Shown here piece after piece: positions 8,501 through 15,882 of a stretch of 64,000 bases of DNA. The stretch lies in assembly GCF_025263485.1 (NCBI RefSeq), contig NZ_CP079863.1:1302001-1366000 (forward strand), written 5' to 3'. The position numbers were made by a program, and so were the translations under genes. Every line of letters begins with the position of its first letter. Position 1 is the stretch's first letter. The stretch is from Mycobacterium sp. SMC-2. Lineage in GTDB: Bacteria; Actinomycetota; Actinomycetes; Mycobacteriales; Mycobacteriaceae. The notes beneath the pieces were generated by a model. It made no database searches and was not told where the DNA came from. It saw only the letters and a program-made list of their open reading frames with translations.

Positions 8501-10534
8501 CCCGCATCCCTGTCGGGGCGGGACGGGTCGAGCCGGCCGGTCGAAGCCGGAAGCTGGCTTGTGTTGAGCGATGGCGGGGTCGTCGCGGACACCCTGCGGG
8601 ACCACCTCGAATCGCATTCTCAAACATGCGTGTTGGTCGAGCCGGGCCTGGATCATCAAGACTTCGAGCGTCTCACACCGGACAGTTACCGTCTTGACCC
8701 GACGCAGCCCGACCACTTTCGGCGGCTGCTCGAAGACGCGTTCACCGACGAGCGGCCACCGTGCCGTGGGGTCGTGCACCTGTGGGACCTGCTGGCCGCA
8801 CCGCCGGCCGACACGTCGCCGGAGTCGCTGGAGTCGGCCACCACCCTTGGCCCGGTGAGCGTGCTGCATCTCGTGCAAGCGCTGGCGCGGGCGGGTTGGT
8901 CGGCCCCGCCGCGGCTGTGGCTGGTGACCGGCGGAGCGCAGGTGACGGGGACCCCAGAAACCGGAACCGAACCCGTGTCGATCGCCCAGGCTCCGGTGTG
9001 GGGGATGGCCCGCACCATCGAGCATGAACACCCGGAACTGCGCTGCACCTGTGTCGACCTGTCCGCCGGTGGCGGGCCGGAAGAGGTCGGGGCGCTGTTC
9101 CAGGAGGTGTGGGTGGATGCCCGCGACGGTGACGTGGCACTGCGGGGCAGCCGCCGCTATGTCGAGCGGCTGAACCACTACGACGCGCCGGAACCCACCG
9201 AGACCGCGGCTTTCACGGAAGAAGCCACCTATCTCATCACCGGTGGGCTAGGCGCGCTCGGACTCGTGGTGGCCAACTGGATGGCTGAGCACGGTGCCCG
9301 GCATCTGGTCGTGGTGGGGCGCGGCGACGCCTCGGCATCGGCGCAGGAGACGCTGGACGCGCTGCGAGCGGCCGGCACCGAGGTGATCGTCGCGCAGGGC
9401 GACGTCGCCAAAGCCGACCAGGTTGCGGCCGTCCTCGAGTCGATCGGCGAGTCGATGCCGCCGCTACGCGGGGTGGTGCATGCGGCCGGGATCGCCGACG
9501 ACGCCATCCTGCAATGCCTCGACGAGCAAAAACTCCGCAAGGTCATGGCGCCCAAGGTTCAGGGCGCCTGGAACCTGCACGCGCTGACTTCAGACGCGGA
9601 ACTGGACTTCTTCGTGCTGTTTTCGTCGGCCGCGTCCCTGCTGGGCCCGCCCGGGGCAGCGAACTACGCGGCGGCGAACGCTTTCCTGGATGCGTTGGCG
9701 TGGCACCGCCGTGCCGAAGGCCGGCCGGCGTTGAGCGTCAACTGGGGGCCATGGGCTGAGCTCGGCTTCTTCACCCGGTCTGAGTTGCAAAGCTACTTCG
9801 CCCAATACGGCGTCGAGGCTATGTCGGCGGCTGACAGTCTCCGGGCACTGGCGTCCTTGCTGGCGAGGTCGGTGACGCAGGCCGTGGTCTTGGACATCGA
9901 CTGGGCGCGCTGGCAGCCCGACGTGCAGCCGCCGCTGCTTGCGGAGCTTGGCGTTGCGAGCTCGGGCGACAAGCCGCGAGCCGGGGCCGCGACCGCGCCG
10001 GGAATTGCTCTCTACGACGAGCTGCAGGGGGCGACGCCGGAGGAGCGCCAACGGCTGCTCGAGTCGTACCTGTGCGAGCTCGCTGCCGGCAAACTCGGTC
10101 TGGCCCCATCGAACCTGGACATCCAGGCGCCGCTGGGCACCCTCGGCGTCGACTCGCTCATCACGTTGGAGCTGCGGATGCAGGTCGAACGCGACCTCGG
10201 CGTCGTCGTGCCGGTCACCCGGCTGCTGGAGGGGCCGAGCGTGGCCAGCCTCGCCGAATGGCTTCGCGACCACCTGCCTTCGGTAGCGGCCGGCATGCCC
10301 GCGACGCAACCCAACGGGGGGCCGCCGCGGAAGGCCGCCGCGAAGAAGGCCGCCGCGAAGAAAACGGCCACGAAGAAAACGGCCGGTGCGCCGTCACGCG
10401 GGATCGACCTGCTCACCCGCGTGCCTGATCTTTCGGACAAGGCCGTGGAAGAAATGCTCCAGAAGGTCCTGGCCGAAAGAGGAGCCGATAAGGGGGGGCG
10501 AGCGACAGCTTGCCGGAAAAGAAGGCAGCGATGA
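2528..10534 (+). CDS. ABC ATPase-cNMP domain fused in frame to FAAL-ACP-KS-AT-KR-ACP polyketide synthase
   Basis: One stop-free frame of 2668 codons. Residues 1-225: ABC ATPase with Walker A GPSGCGKTT, signature LSGGQRERVAVARA, Walker B LILADEPTAHLD and H-loop THD. Residues 230-312: cyclic-nucleotide-binding-like domain, as in Rv0073. Residues 313-384: polar linker. Residues 385-960: fatty acyl-AMP ligase (YTSGSTATPKG). Then ACP1 (Ser1018), KS (Cys1249 in DTACSSS, HGTGT, NIGH), AT (GHSMG, Ser1696; VAAHS at the substrate motif, so extender unit unclear), KR (TGGLGALG near 2240, Tyr2380, ADD in the B-type position) and ACP2 (Ser2543). No DH or ER, so one reduced extension giving a beta-hydroxyacyl chain is expected. 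The C-terminus has a Lys/Ala-rich stretch (about 2599-2623) and a helical, docking-like end. An internal GTG at 3617 with a good SD could make the synthase separately. The stop overlaps the next ATG (ATGA). Confidence 0.85.
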   Translation: MGDLRINDLVVEYSIGGEALRVIDGLNLEVPAGSLVIVLGPSGCGKTTLLSCIGGILSPTAGRIQVGDIDVTTLDRRRLTTYRRQTVGFVFQSFNLVPSLTALENVAVPLWAAGWSRRAARERGEELLTRFGLQDRMTHRPGDLSGGQRERVAVARAIALDPSLILADEPTAHLDQAQVQAVLRLLRELASGDRIVVVATHDTRILPFADHVVRLLPDVTAIDSEPQTVSLARGSVLFEQGSMGDLIYVVADGELEVVRESADGAEELVKIATRGEHVGELGPLFRMARSATVRARTEAIVTGYTVEAFRNLLQTHTEGRVIERPKSGVEQGNTDTNRRPDEATLMAGGRKSSGRPKADRGSAVSAADKNNAERAEYGVESGWKMSDYAPLTAPTLVGQLQQRAARYRDKLAFTFSRDGEEKEVSRLSYQQLDAHAQQIASNLQRLGAAGERVLVLCQPGLDFVAALFGCLYAGAVAVPMHPPVRDHLVPRVEAIITDAQPGFALSTTETQARIKVTVDGLVKGRPLRWALTDTAGDDRPWVPPDIDAGTVAMVQYTSGSTATPKGVVLSHGNLVHNLETIRRTWKSGFDTNAHGVFWLPPYHDMGLIGGILETLYVGGTSALMPPGAFIKRPMRWLEAMSRHHAVITAAPNFSYDLCVELSTPEERAALDLSNWSIAMCGAEPVRPATLQGFAEAFAPAGFRPEAFYPVYGLAEATLLVSGGSEAPVPVVRHVDRVALRERRVAEVAPENPSAAALVGCGRPQGGQQVVIVDPETRRPCGADEVGEVWVAGPSVAQGYWQKPEQTEAAFAAHLADTGDGPFFRTGDLGFLSSGELFVTGRRKDLIIIRGNNHYPEDIELTVQACHAALMRGRGAVFSVPGPDFAEQLVVVQEVNHQQLGEAELNEIVGAIRTAITEHHEIQAGAVVLVEPLKIPTTSSGKVRRSACREQFLDGELETIVEWRAPLADARPEAAPSEHRGRSAAEIADWLVSQLSGEFGVPATDIDPSRPFAYYGLDSVRATRLIAALESWLGRELSPTLAYEYPTINLLSRHLAEETAGTDRTPAPAAVGVGACAADEPIAIIGIGCRFPGADGPAAFWQLLADGVDAISEIPPDRWDADAFYDADPSAPGTSVTRRAGFVPGIDKFDFAFFGISPRESAQMDPQQRLVLEVAWEALEDAGQVPERLAGSDTGVFVGISTTDYANLRAGQLELVDAYTGTGNALSIAANRLSYFYDFHGPSMAIDTACSSSLVAVHLACRSLRDGECSLALAGGVNVILSPALMINFTKARLMAPDGRSKTFDAGADGYVRGEGAGMVVLKPLSRALADNDPIYAVIRGTAINQDGRTNGLIAPSRQSQEAVLAAAYRRAGLSPGTAQYVEAHGTGTFLGDAIEANALGTVLGEGRPPGSPCMIGSVKTNIGHLEAAAGVAGLIKVALALQHKAIPPSLNFVEPNPEIPFDSLPVRVAQTLTPWPENGGRAVASVSSFGMGGTNAHAVLTEAPQVRSAVPAPGAAPDRAELLPLSARSPEALAALADRYESALASGVGLADLCYTAGARRGHLEHRLAVVADSPAAMSESLAAYRNGQSRPGISAGQCRPGERSDVVFVFPGQGSQWVGMGQRLQAQEPVFREALAACDRALKPCLGSSVLEALAEDTELTDIGLIQPAIFAVQVALAALWRSWGVEPTAVVGHSMGEVAAAHVAGALSLDDAARVICTRALMLRTVRGRGTMMAAELSLVEAQELIAGREGEVAIAASNSHRSTVLSGDQTVLAELMEVLQQRDRFCRWVDVDVAAHSPQMDALVPALRAGLAGLRATAPAIPIYSTVTGDLLTDRLSDADYWAENLRSSVHFSPALRGLLEGGHDTVVEISPHPVLLTSIREDADDMRRSCTSLPSMRRDDGGRATALASLGTLYTLGQPVAWEQLYPSGSHFVAAPTYPWQRVHSWMDGGTTITAASGTSADLLQQAPGDTTEKAGLRDWMYQLRWQPASLSGRDGSSRPVEAGSWLVLSDGGVVADTLRDHLESHSQTCVLVEPGLDHQDFERLTPDSYRLDPTQPDHFRRLLEDAFTDERPPCRGVVHLWDLLAAPPADTSPESLESATTLGPVSVLHLVQALARAGWSAPPRLWLVTGGAQVTGTPETGTEPVSIAQAPVWGMARTIEHEHPELRCTCVDLSAGGGPEEVGALFQEVWVDARDGDVALRGSRRYVERLNHYDAPEPTETAAFTEEATYLITGGLGALGLVVANWMAEHGARHLVVVGRGDASASAQETLDALRAAGTEVIVAQGDVAKADQVAAVLESIGESMPPLRGVVHAAGIADDAILQCLDEQKLRKVMAPKVQGAWNLHALTSDAELDFFVLFSSAASLLGPPGAANYAAANAFLDALAWHRRAEGRPALSVNWGPWAELGFFTRSELQSYFAQYGVEAMSAADSLRALASLLARSVTQAVVLDIDWARWQPDVQPPLLAELGVASSGDKPRAGAATAPGIALYDELQGATPEERQRLLESYLCELAAGKLGLAPSNLDIQAPLGTLGVDSLITLELRMQVERDLGVVVPVTRLLEGPSVASLAEWLRDHLPSVAAGMPATQPNGGPPRKAAAKKAAAKKTATKKTAGAPSRGIDLLTRVPDLSDKAVEEMLQKVLAERGADKGGRATACRKRRQR
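3605..3619 (+). promoter_or_regulatory. Possible internal ribosome binding site and GTG start of the FAAL-PKS part
   Basis: AGGGGGA at 3605-3611 stands 5 bases before a GTG at 3617-3619 that is in frame with the ATPase upstream and the FAAL downstream. The next in-frame ATG is at 3680, exactly where FAAL homology begins (MSDYAPLT). An earlier in-frame ATG at 3563 has a weaker context. The site allows two readings: a true fusion protein, or an ATPase read-through product together with a separately initiated synthase. The sequence alone cannot decide between them. Confidence 0.5.
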
Positions 10535-13500
10535 CCGATCAGTCCGTCGACATCTCTGGGCTGTCTCCCGAGAAGAAACGCGCGCTGCTGTCCCAGCTGC
10601 TCATGGAGGAAGCGGAGGAGGCGGCCTCGGTGTATCCGATGTCGTACGGGCAGCGATCCATGTGGTTCATCCACAAACTCGCACCGGCCAGCACCGCCTA
10701 CACCGTCACGTATGCCGGGCGGATCCGCGGTGAGCTCGACGTGCCGGCGCTCGAACGCGCTGCCCAGGCCCTCGTCGACCGGCATCCGATGCTGCGGACC
10801 ACGTACGGCGAGCGCGACGGGCAGCCGGTCCAGCTCGTCCATCCGCACTGGCCGGTGCGGATCGCCCGCCACCACCTCGGCCCGGGCGATCCCGAGCTCG
10901 ACGAGTGGATCCGCCGGGAGACCGATCGTCCTTTCGACCTGTACACCGGTCCGGTATTGCGGCTGACGCTGCTAGAGCGCACACCCGAGGAACATGTACT
11001 CCTTTTGGGTCTGCATCACATCGCCGTCGACTTCTGGTCCATCGACGTCATTCTCGACGAGCTGCGCCTGCTGTACGCCGCCGAGCACGGTGCGGCCCCG
11101 CCTGCGCCGCCCGCGGAAAGCTTCGTCGAGTACGCCGACCAGCAGACCCGGATGCTCGCAGGTGCGGAAGGCGAGGACCTCTGGGCCTACTGGCGTGAGC
11201 AGTTGGCCGGCGACCTGCCGCTGCTTCAATTGCCCACCGACCGGCCGCGACCGGCCGTCCAGACCTACCCGGGCACCGTGCACCGCTTCACCGTCGACGA
11301 GACGGTGACGGACGGGATCAAGCAGCTGGGCCGGAGCGTGGGGGCGACGCCTTACATGACACTGCTGGCGGCCTACGCGACGTTGCTGCACCGCTACAGC
11401 GGCCAGGGCGACCTGGTGGTCGGCTCACCTTTCGCGTGCCGTGACCGGGTCGCGCTGGAGGGTCTGGTCGGCTACCTCACCAATCCGGTCGCGCTGCGCG
11501 CTGACCTGCACGACGATCCGACGTTCACGGACTTGCTCGGCCGCGTCAAAGAAACCGTGCAGGGCGCCCTCGCACACCAGGACTATCCCTTCGCGCTACT
11601 CGTTGAGCGGCTTCGGCCGGTGCGCGACCCCGGCCGCACGCCACTGTTCCAGGTCTCGTTCGCCTGGGAACAAACGCGTCGCTTCTCCGACGGGACGGGC
11701 CCGGAAAGCGGGGGGCTGCGGCTGGAAACCCTCCACGTCGGGCAGGGCGGCGCACCGTTCGATCTGATGATGGAGATAGGCGAACACGACGGGAAGTTGT
11801 CCGGTGTGCTGCAGTACAACACCGACCTCTTCGACGCCGCCACGATCGAGCGGATGGCCGGGCACTTCGCCACCCTCCTCGGCGGTATCGTCGCCGATCC
11901 CGGCCGGCGGGTCTCGCAGCTGCCGTTGCTTACCGAGGAGGAGCGCCGTCAGCGGGCCGCCTGGAACCAGACCGAGGTCGTCTATGACGGCCCGGCCTGC
12001 CTGCACGAGATGGTCGAAGCCACAGTCGCACGCGTCCCGGACGCCGTCGCGGTGATGTGTGATGACCGCGAGCTGACCTATGCGGAACTCGACCGGCGGG
12101 CCAACGGTCTGGCGCGCCGGCTGCAGCAGCTTGGCGTAGGTCCCGAGATCGTCGTGCCCGTCCTGCTGGACCGCTCCGAGGACCTGGTGGTGGCGCTGCT
12201 CGGCGTGCTCAAGGCGGGCGGCGCGTTCATGCCGCTCGACTCGGCGCAGCCCGCGCAGCGCATGGCCACGATGCTGGACGACGTACCGGACGCGCCGGTC
12301 TGCGTCACCCACCAGGACCAGCTGGCCCACCTGCCGCCCGGCTTCACCGGCCACCGGCTCTGCCTGGACGTTCCGTCCGCACCGTCGGGCGACGACGCCA
12401 CCGCCGCTTCCATCGCCGAGACGGTCGCCCCTACAAGGTCGGCAAACCTCGCGTACGTCATTCACACGTCCGGTTCTACCGGCAAGCCGAAGGGAACGCT
12501 CAACACCCACGCCGGGATCCGTAACCGGCTGCTGTGGATGCAAGACGCCTACCGGCTGACCGCCGACGACCGGGTGCTGCACAAGACCCCGGTGAGCTTC
12601 GATCCGTCCGTCTGGGAGCTTTTCTGGCCGCTGATCGTCGGCGCCCGGCTGGTCATCGCAAAACCCGAGGGCCACAAGGACGCCGCATACCTGGTTCGGA
12701 CCATCGTCGAGCAGGCCGTCACCACAATGCATTTCGTCCCGTCGATGATGCGCCGCTTCCTCGCCGAGCCCGGCGCGGCCGCGTGCACCGCGCTGCGCCA
12801 GGTGTTCTGCAGCGGCGAGGCACTGCCGTATGACTTGCGGGACCGCTTCCTGGCCACGCTGGACGCCGAGCTCTACAACCTCTACGGTCCCACCGAGGCC
12901 GCGATCGACGTCACCGGATTCCATTGCCAGCGCGGCGAATCCGGCACACTGGTGCCGATCGGGCGACCGATCGCCAACATCCGCGCGCACATTCTGGACG
13001 CGCACCTCCAACCGGTGCCGGTGGGTGTGCCCGGCGAGCTGTTCATCGGCGGTGTCGGGCTGGGGCGCGGGTACCTCGGCCGGCCCGATCTGACGGCCAG
13101 CATCTTTGTCGCCGATCCGTTCGGCGGTGATCCCGCGGACCCCGGCCAGCGGCTCTACCGTACCGGCGACCTGACCAGATATCTGCCCGACGGCAACATC
13201 GACTACCTGGGACGCATCGACTTCCAGGTCAAGATCCACGGCTTCCGGATTGAGCCGGGCGAGGTGGAGGCCGCGCTGTCGCAGCATCCCGCGGTGGCCG
13301 AGAACGCGGTGGTGATCAGAACCGACAGCCGCGGAAACCCCATCCTTGTCGCGTATGTGGTGCCGGCCGGCGGCGCCGCGCCGACGACAGCCGAGCTGCG
13401 CCGCTTCCTGATTGAGCTGCTTCCCGCCGCCATGGTGCCCGCAGTCTTCGAGGTGAGGGACGCGCTGCCGCTCACGTCGAGCGGGAAGGTGGACCGCAAG

Positions 13501-15882
13501 GCCTTGATGGCAGTCGACAGCGCATCGGTGCCGCAGGAGCCGGCATTCGTCGCTCCGCGCACCCGCACCGAACAGGTCCTGGCCGAAATCTGGTGTGCCG
13601 TAATGGGTCTGGAGCGGGTCGGCGTCAACGACGACTTCTTCGCTCTCGGTGGTGCCTCGACCCAGAGCCTGGAGGTCGCCGTGCGGGCGAACGCGGCCGG
13701 CCTGCCGTTGCGGCCGGAGTCGATGTTCGTGTACGGCACGATCGCCGAGCTCGCGGCCGAGTACGGTCCGATCGCCGGCGAGGGAACGAATCACCGCGAA
13801 AGCCCCGCCGAGGTGGGCGTCACTGCACCCGCCCCCGAGAAACCCGTGCAAGCCACAACCCAGGAAAAGCGAAACACGGTGATCGAAAGCATCGGCGTGT
13901 ACTTGCCGGCGCGGACGGTGTCGACGAAGACGGTTATGGCCGAGTGCGCCAACGAGATTCGCCTACCGCTGGAACGCCTGACCGGCATCAAGAACAGACG
14001 GGTGGTCGGCGAGGACGAGTTCTCGATCGACATTGCCAGGAAGGCGGCGGACGACTGTCTGTCCCGGTCGAGCTATCGGCGCGAGGAGATCGACCTGGTC
14101 ATCGCCTGCAACATCTCCCGCCGCGACGGCCTCGGGCACAGGTTCACCCTCGAGCCCAGCACCGCCTCGCGGCTGCGCGATCAATGCGGCTTTGCCAACG
14201 CGCTGGCCTTCGACATCAGCAACGCCTGTGCCGGGATGTTCACCGGCATCACCGTGGCGGACGCATTCCTGCAGACCGGACTGGTTCGGAACGCCCTGGT
14301 GGTCAGCGGCGAATACATCAGCCACCTCACCGAGACCGCGCAAAAGGAAATCGAGGGGCCGATGGACCCGCGGCTCGCCTGCCTGACCCTCGGTGACGCC
14401 GGCGCGGCGGTGATTCTGGAACGCGGGCCCAATGGCCGCGTCGGCTTCCACGACATCGATATCGCCACCTTCAGCCGCTATTGCAAGCTGTGCATCGCAA
14501 AGGCGACGGAGGGCCCGCACGGCGGCGCCATCATGTTCACCGACTCCGTCACGCAGACCGCGATCGCGGTCAAGCATGCGGTGCCCTACGTCGCTGCGGT
14601 TATGCAGCGGCACGGGTGGCGGCCGGAGACCTGTGACCACCTGCTGATGCACCAGACGTCGGAGGCGTCGCTCAACGATGCGGTCGTCGCCATCAACCAA
14701 CTGTTCGGACCAGGCGCGGCCAACCGGGACAACACCATCTACAACGTGGCGGAGCGGGGGAACACCGCCAGCACGACACACTTCGTCGCGCTGTACGACT
14801 ACATCCTCAGCAACCGGATCAAGTCGGGAGACAACGTGGTCTTTTCCATCACCGGCTCCGGACAGACCATCGGCGCCGCCCTGTATACCTTCGACGACCT
14901 GCCTGACCGGATGCGCCGAGGCGCCAGCGGCCAGCACAGCCACGGCATTCGGACCGACGGTTACCGCAAAGAGGTACCGGCGACGCCCCGGGTGCGCATC
15001 GACAGCGTAGGGATCGCTCCCGTTGGGCAATCGAGCGCTCCGAGCTCGATACAGTTGGCGGTGCAAGCGGCGGCGGCGTGCCTGGACGGAAGCAGCCTTG
15101 ATCGGGCGGCGGTCGATCTGATCATCCATGCCGGCATCTACCGCGACGACTTTCTCAGCGAACCGGCAGTTGCCTCGCTCGTCGCCGGCGAACTGGGAAT
15201 CAACGGCGAGGTACAGTCCCCGGACGGGCCTAAGACCCTCGCCTTCGACGTCCTCAACGGCGCGGTCGGCTTCCTCAACGCCTGCCACGTCGCCGCGGGA
15301 ATGATCGGGGCGGGAAAGGCCGAACATGCGATGGTGGTGGCCTCGGAGGCAGAAAGCAACTCTCGCGAGAGCGGCTATCCGTTGAACGGCATCAGCCAGA
15401 CAGGCTCGGCCATCCTGCTCAGCCGAAGCGACGGTACGGAAGGCTTCGGCCGATTCATCTTCCAGCAGCACCCGGAGCACAGCGGGGCGCTCGCCACCTA
15501 CACTCAGCAGCGCGATGGGCGGTGCCGGCTGCAGATCGAACGCGACCCCAACCTCGCCGCCGTTTACCTGAGCTGCATCCCGTCGGCCGCCAAGGAACTG
15601 TTGACGCTGGAGGGACTAGACCCCTCCGACATCGCGGTCGTGCTCTCGCCGCAGCTTTCGACGGCAGAGCTGGACGAACTGGCCGCCCAGATCGGCATCC
15701 CGAGAGCACGATTCGTCGAGTTCGGCTCCGATGACGAACCGGACACCGACCTGTTCACCTCGTCCCTGCCGTACGGGATGGATTACGCCCGGCGGCATAT
15801 GCTGGCACGGCCGGGCGACATTGCGCTGATACTGACGGTCGGCTCGGGTGTCACCGTCGGCTGCACCACTTACCGGTTCTGA
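10531..15882 (+). CDS. NRPS (C-A-PCP) with two C-terminal FabH-like ketosynthase domains
   Basis: Encodes 1783 residues; the ATG overlaps the PKS stop as ATGA. Residues 1-25 form a helical docking-like head (LSPEKKRALLSQLL). The condensation domain (about 25-470) has HHIAVDF at 162-168, so HHxxxD is kept but the usual Gly is Phe. The adenylation domain (about 480-975) has HTSGSTGKPKG. Its ten specificity residues read D-P-W-H-F-S-L-I-D-K by alignment to GrsA, nearly the known serine code (DVWHFSLVDK of EntF). PCP Ser is 1043. A first FabH/KAS III-like domain (about 1117-1450) has Cys1233 (SNACAG), His1374 and Asn1411. A second (about 1487-1783) has LNGAVG, with Ala1578 in place of the Cys, so it is probably structural. 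No thioesterase or reductase is present; the KAS III pair may release or extend the acyl-serine chain. This architecture is not one I recognise. Confidence 0.88.
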   Translation: MTDQSVDISGLSPEKKRALLSQLLMEEAEEAASVYPMSYGQRSMWFIHKLAPASTAYTVTYAGRIRGELDVPALERAAQALVDRHPMLRTTYGERDGQPVQLVHPHWPVRIARHHLGPGDPELDEWIRRETDRPFDLYTGPVLRLTLLERTPEEHVLLLGLHHIAVDFWSIDVILDELRLLYAAEHGAAPPAPPAESFVEYADQQTRMLAGAEGEDLWAYWREQLAGDLPLLQLPTDRPRPAVQTYPGTVHRFTVDETVTDGIKQLGRSVGATPYMTLLAAYATLLHRYSGQGDLVVGSPFACRDRVALEGLVGYLTNPVALRADLHDDPTFTDLLGRVKETVQGALAHQDYPFALLVERLRPVRDPGRTPLFQVSFAWEQTRRFSDGTGPESGGLRLETLHVGQGGAPFDLMMEIGEHDGKLSGVLQYNTDLFDAATIERMAGHFATLLGGIVADPGRRVSQLPLLTEEERRQRAAWNQTEVVYDGPACLHEMVEATVARVPDAVAVMCDDRELTYAELDRRANGLARRLQQLGVGPEIVVPVLLDRSEDLVVALLGVLKAGGAFMPLDSAQPAQRMATMLDDVPDAPVCVTHQDQLAHLPPGFTGHRLCLDVPSAPSGDDATAASIAETVAPTRSANLAYVIHTSGSTGKPKGTLNTHAGIRNRLLWMQDAYRLTADDRVLHKTPVSFDPSVWELFWPLIVGARLVIAKPEGHKDAAYLVRTIVEQAVTTMHFVPSMMRRFLAEPGAAACTALRQVFCSGEALPYDLRDRFLATLDAELYNLYGPTEAAIDVTGFHCQRGESGTLVPIGRPIANIRAHILDAHLQPVPVGVPGELFIGGVGLGRGYLGRPDLTASIFVADPFGGDPADPGQRLYRTGDLTRYLPDGNIDYLGRIDFQVKIHGFRIEPGEVEAALSQHPAVAENAVVIRTDSRGNPILVAYVVPAGGAAPTTAELRRFLIELLPAAMVPAVFEVRDALPLTSSGKVDRKALMAVDSASVPQEPAFVAPRTRTEQVLAEIWCAVMGLERVGVNDDFFALGGASTQSLEVAVRANAAGLPLRPESMFVYGTIAELAAEYGPIAGEGTNHRESPAEVGVTAPAPEKPVQATTQEKRNTVIESIGVYLPARTVSTKTVMAECANEIRLPLERLTGIKNRRVVGEDEFSIDIARKAADDCLSRSSYRREEIDLVIACNISRRDGLGHRFTLEPSTASRLRDQCGFANALAFDISNACAGMFTGITVADAFLQTGLVRNALVVSGEYISHLTETAQKEIEGPMDPRLACLTLGDAGAAVILERGPNGRVGFHDIDIATFSRYCKLCIAKATEGPHGGAIMFTDSVTQTAIAVKHAVPYVAAVMQRHGWRPETCDHLLMHQTSEASLNDAVVAINQLFGPGAANRDNTIYNVAERGNTASTTHFVALYDYILSNRIKSGDNVVFSITGSGQTIGAALYTFDDLPDRMRRGASGQHSHGIRTDGYRKEVPATPRVRIDSVGIAPVGQSSAPSSIQLAVQAAAACLDGSSLDRAAVDLIIHAGIYRDDFLSEPAVASLVAGELGINGEVQSPDGPKTLAFDVLNGAVGFLNACHVAAGMIGAGKAEHAMVVASEAESNSRESGYPLNGISQTGSAILLSRSDGTEGFGRFIFQQHPEHSGALATYTQQRDGRCRLQIERDPNLAAVYLSCIPSAAKELLTLEGLDPSDIAVVLSPQLSTAELDELAAQIGIPRARFVEFGSDDEPDTDLFTSSLPYGMDYARRHMLARPGDIALILTVGSGVTVGCTTYRF

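Noticed and set aside
8401..9200. A dehydratase domain between AT and KR of the PKS
   Set aside because: No HxxxGxxxxP motif or DH hot-dog signature; the stretch fits a KR structural subdomain.
11596..13851. 751-codon open frame on the minus strand opposite the NRPS
   Set aside because: No recognisable domain, high Arg/Gly/His content typical of GC-rich antisense frames, and it lies over a clear NRPS.
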